Positions 15,535 to 17,509 of a DNA stretch of 17,509 bases are shown here, piece by piece. This DNA comes from an uncultured Mycoplasmatota bacterium (GTDB lineage Bacteria; Bacillota_I; Bacilli_A; RF39; UBA660). A program made the translations under genes and the position numbers. The notes beneath the pieces were generated by a model. The model saw nothing but the letters and a program-made list of their open reading frames with translations, ran no database searches and was not told the DNA's origin. The stretch covers positions 1-17,509 of the forward strand of contig CANPBV010000024.1 in assembly GCA_947572405.1 (NCBI GenBank), written 5' to 3'. How positions within the stretch are numbered: position 1 is the first letter of the stretch; each line of letters begins with the position of its first letter.

Positions 15535-16511
15535 GAATTTCTAATAGCTGATGCAATACATTGAGTATTTTCAGTCATCATAATTTCATAACCGACAAGT
15601 GCGGTTGATTTCCAATCTAAAAAACCAACGAGTGTTGCTCTTGTTGGTTTTCCTGTGAATGGATTAATGACTTGGAAGTTAAGAACGTGTCCGTCTGCGA
15701 TTAGAATATCGCCCACTTCAATTTTAGAAAGGTCTCGTTCAATATACGGTTCAACTTTATCGTGATATGCTTTCATTCCCTCACGTTTTAACACCCACTC
15801 GGCATAATTGTTTCTTACAAAATGTTGAGCAAATCTTTTGAATGTAATATCGCTCGGCAGAGAGTTCTCATTGTATCCTTGTTTGATTAATATTTGTTTG
15901 GTTAAACGAATAGCTGTGTTGTAGCCGAATTTATTTTGATGAAGTAAAAGGGCAAGCAGAACTTTTTTCATATCTTCATTTAGGATTCCGTTGTATTAAC
16001 CCTGCCTTGTTGTTTGATATTGAGGGAGCAAGCATTCTGCATTGCCTGTCTTTTTGTAGGCTTGAATATATCGCCTTAAAGTTCCGATTGAAATGCTTCC
16101 AAGAAACTTGTAGGCTTTTGGTAAAAATAATCCTGTATTATATAACTCCAAAAACTCATGGTCTGCTTGATTTTGAGTCGGATATTTTTTTCGATGTTCA
16201 AGAGCAGCTTTTACAATATTTATTCTATGATTAGCGGTTTGTCTTGCTTTATCTGTTACAACCGGCGGTTGATAATTTAATGGTACAAGTGCCGTTGATT
16301 TTGTTTCATTCTCACGAAGTTTTTGTTGTAATTCAGGCTCTAAACTTGAAAACAATATTTCATAAGATATGCCACCATTGACTTTTACCTCTCTTGAAAT
16401 ATATTTGCTTTCGGGTTTATTGATTTCTAACCTAATTGAACGGGTACTCTTCAAACCCTTTGCCTGTACGACTTCTTTAATGTTTATATATTCGTTTTTC
16501 ATGGTACACAC
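15535..16511 (-). pseudogene. Decayed second MuA-like transposase (5' part only)
   Basis: Clearly homologous to the transposase at 756-2810 over its first ~320 residues (for example EIMMTENTQCIASA, identical in both copies), but it has two lesions. An in-frame TAA at 15996-15998 replaces the GAA for Glu169 of the intact copy, and the frame continues on both sides (RQG-stop-YNGILNEDMKK against QQNEYNTILNNEMKQ). Homology then stops at about 15534, just after the CIASAIRN segment and before two of the catalytic residues (D335 and E380 of the intact copy). Only the first Asp (in IADGH) remains, and no ATPase gene follows. It starts GTG-TGT-ACC-ATG like the intact copy and has the same orientation. 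It is a non-functional relic, and divergence from copy 1 shows it is not a recent duplicate. Confidence 0.9.
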
Positions 16512-16562
16512 ACATTAACTCTGAAGACGAAGAATTGGAACACCACTTCGAGCATTGTGTCG
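16504..16562. promoter_or_regulatory. Conserved upstream block, second copy
   Basis: Counterpart of 2803-2862. It has the identical 18-mer GTACACACACATTAACTC (16504-16521) and, 12 bp on, a 29-bp block (16534-16562) differing from copy 1 by a few substitutions and one missing base. Conservation of both block sequence and spacing upstream of a dead transposase implies it was a functional operator, promoter or binding site in the ancestor. Confidence 0.55.
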
Positions 16563-16942
16563 GTTTCGTATCAATTAATAAAGGGGAACTTTTCTTAAAT
16601 TCTCTGTTACTTTTTCTTAAAATTGATGTTAATTTTCAGATTAAAATTTCAAATTACTCAAATTACTCACTTGCCCAAAATAATCAAACCATTTGACCCA
16701 AGCGAAAAAAGCCGAAAGATTAGGCTATTATTCAAAAAATAAGATTTGCCCAAAATAATCATACCATCTGCCCTGAGTAGAAAAAGAGTAAAGTGAGTAA
16801 TTTCAGTTCACATGATTTGATTATTTCCTACCCACGAAACTCGCTCACAAAGCCGATTGCCCGAAATAATCGCACCATCTGCCCCAGTCAGTTTACTCAG
16901 TTCGTTACACTAAAGCCCCCACTGTGTGGGTAAAATTGCACT
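16563..16942. repeat. Degenerate transposase-binding-type repeat array, copy 2
   Basis: A noncoding stretch between the transposase remnant and the tmRNA terminator. It carries four copies of the motif family found at 7633-7904. Three are in one orientation (16671-16702, 16746-16777, 16857-16889, each starting TTGCCC and running through AATAATC and ACCAT). One is opposite (16809-16833, CACATGATTTGATTATTTCC). A perfect 13-bp inverted repeat AAATTACTCACTT (16660-16672 and 16791-16803) frames two of them. Repeat spacings are unequal, which fits end-binding sites of a Mu/Tn7-like element. This would be the outer end of the decayed copy. I see no gene here. Confidence 0.6.
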
Positions 16943-16967
16943 AAAAAAGAGGCTGTCGTAAGCCTCT
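16943..16967 (-). terminator. Intrinsic terminator of tmRNA
   Basis: On the minus strand, AGAGGCT-TACGAC-AGCCTCT forms a perfect 7-bp stem followed by a T run (16943-16948). It begins 10 bases beyond the tmRNA 3' end. Confidence 0.9.
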
Positions 16968-16976
16968 GTATTTTAA

Positions 16977-17389
16977 TGGTGGAAACGGTGGGATTCGAAC
17001 CCACGTCCAAAATGGATAAAAACAAATCTCTACGAGTGTATTTGTTTATTTTCTCGATTAACTCAGGAAAACAACTAAAACCCGACAAGTTAATCCTAGG
17101 TTTTATTTAAAGGAAACTCCAAACCTTTGACAGTTATCTTGATGCAACTACTGTCAATCATTGCACTGCGTCTTGCATAATTGACCCATAAAATCGGCAA
17201 GCTGGACTTTATGAGTAGCCATTATGTAATCGGACTAAGCAGCTAATAATGCTCTGTCTGCGCCAAAGCGACCAACGATTACGTTATCATTTTTAGCATT
17301 TAATTTGTTTTGCTCGTTGATAAGCGGGAACAGCGCCCGCACTCGCAACCTATTTTCACCAAACATCCTGTCTAATCCAAAACGTTCCC
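16977..17389 (-). ncRNA. ssrA: tmRNA (ssrA)
   Basis: Transfer-messenger RNA that rescues stalled ribosomes, 413 nt, one-piece. The 3' end has an encoded CCA (16977-16979) and an acceptor strand CGTTTCC that pairs over 7 bp (one G-U) with the 5' GGGAACG at 17383-17389. The T arm is the textbook GTGGGTTCGAATCCCAC (16988-17004). The messenger part starts at a GCT resume codon (17295-17297) and runs to a TAG (17235-17237), encoding the tag AKNDNVIVGRFGADRALLAA, whose hydrophobic LLAA-type end is the usual degradation signal. The D-arm analogue reads GGATTAGACAGG where GGnTTCGACnGG is usual. A promoter and a terminator flank it. The decayed transposon lies immediately beyond its 3' terminator. Confidence 0.95.
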
Positions 17390-17419
17390 ATGGTGTTGTT
17401 AATGTACTGTGTAACTTTT

Positions 17420-17448
17420 ATTATAACCATACTTATTCTATTTTTCAA
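17420..17448 (-). promoter_or_regulatory. Sigma-70-type promoter of tmRNA
   Basis: On the minus strand, TTGAAA (17443-17448) and a perfect TATAAT (17420-17425) are separated by exactly 17 bp. The expected start near 17413 leaves a leader of about 24 nt to be removed by RNase P. Confidence 0.8.
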
Positions 17449-17463
17449 GCTAGATTGTAACAA

Positions 17464-17480
17464 AACCTTAACAAAAGGTT
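17464..17480. terminator. Weak hairpin upstream of the tmRNA promoter
   Basis: AACCTT-AACAA-AAGGTT is a 6-bp hairpin followed on the minus strand by TTTTG. It could end a transcript arriving from beyond the window, but the stem is short. Confidence 0.25.
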
Positions 17481-17509
17481 AAAAAGGTTAAAGAAGATAA
17501 GGAAACGAG

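Noticed and set aside
16007..16234. 75-residue plus-strand frame
   Set aside because: Antisense to the transposase remnant.
16660..16889. CRISPR-like array
   Set aside because: The repeats are degenerate, in mixed orientation and unequally spaced, with no cas genes.
16897..17088. 63-residue minus-strand open frame
   Set aside because: It lies across the tmRNA 3' half and its terminator; the translation is just the T arm and acceptor region read as protein.

Overview
The window is AT-rich bacterial DNA. It probably comes from a gut member of the Vampirovibrionia/Melainabacteria (Gastranaerophilales type). This assignment is inferred from several unrelated small proteins that share a short N-terminal 'M-x-[IV]-N ... 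F-[GK]-[GA]' signature, a pattern I associate with that group. It also rests on low GC and a one-piece tmRNA. The taxon was not tested by any search.

Layout. (1) 1-7.9 kb is the end of a Mu/Tn7-type transposable element or transposable prophage. It has a leftward MuA-like DDE transposase followed at once by a MuB-like AAA+ ATPase. A 1508-residue gene is transcribed divergently from them. This gene looks like an Avs-type STAND defence ATPase with an N-terminal PD-(D/E)xK (Cap4-like) nuclease. About 460 bp of noncoding DNA follows, carrying degenerate ~22-32 bp repeats. (2) 7.9-15.5 kb looks like chromosomal background. It holds a short glucan-water-dikinase/PPDK-like enzyme, a set of small lineage-type proteins (one interrupted by an in-frame TAG), a leftward four-gene membrane/DUF1266 operon, a helical hypothetical protein and an FxLYD-like anchored protein. 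(3) 15.5-16.9 kb is the remnant of a second transposase of the same family. It is broken by a nonsense codon, cut off before two of its three catalytic residues, and followed by its own repeat-bearing end region. (4) 16.98-17.39 kb is tmRNA (ssrA) on the minus strand, with a convincing promoter and terminator. The transposon remnant abuts its 3' side.

How the parts relate. The two transposase copies have the same orientation and share a conserved block upstream of their start codons. Noncoding arrays of the same degenerate motif (candidate transposase-binding sites) lie on the upstream side of both. A 32-bp segment of one array recurs inverted in the other with 29 matches. The most interesting reading is a Mu-like element carrying an Avs-like anti-phage gene in the position where Mu carries its repressor, with an older decayed relative parked beside ssrA. 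The far end of the intact element lies outside the window, so its boundaries, target duplication and cargo status cannot be settled here.
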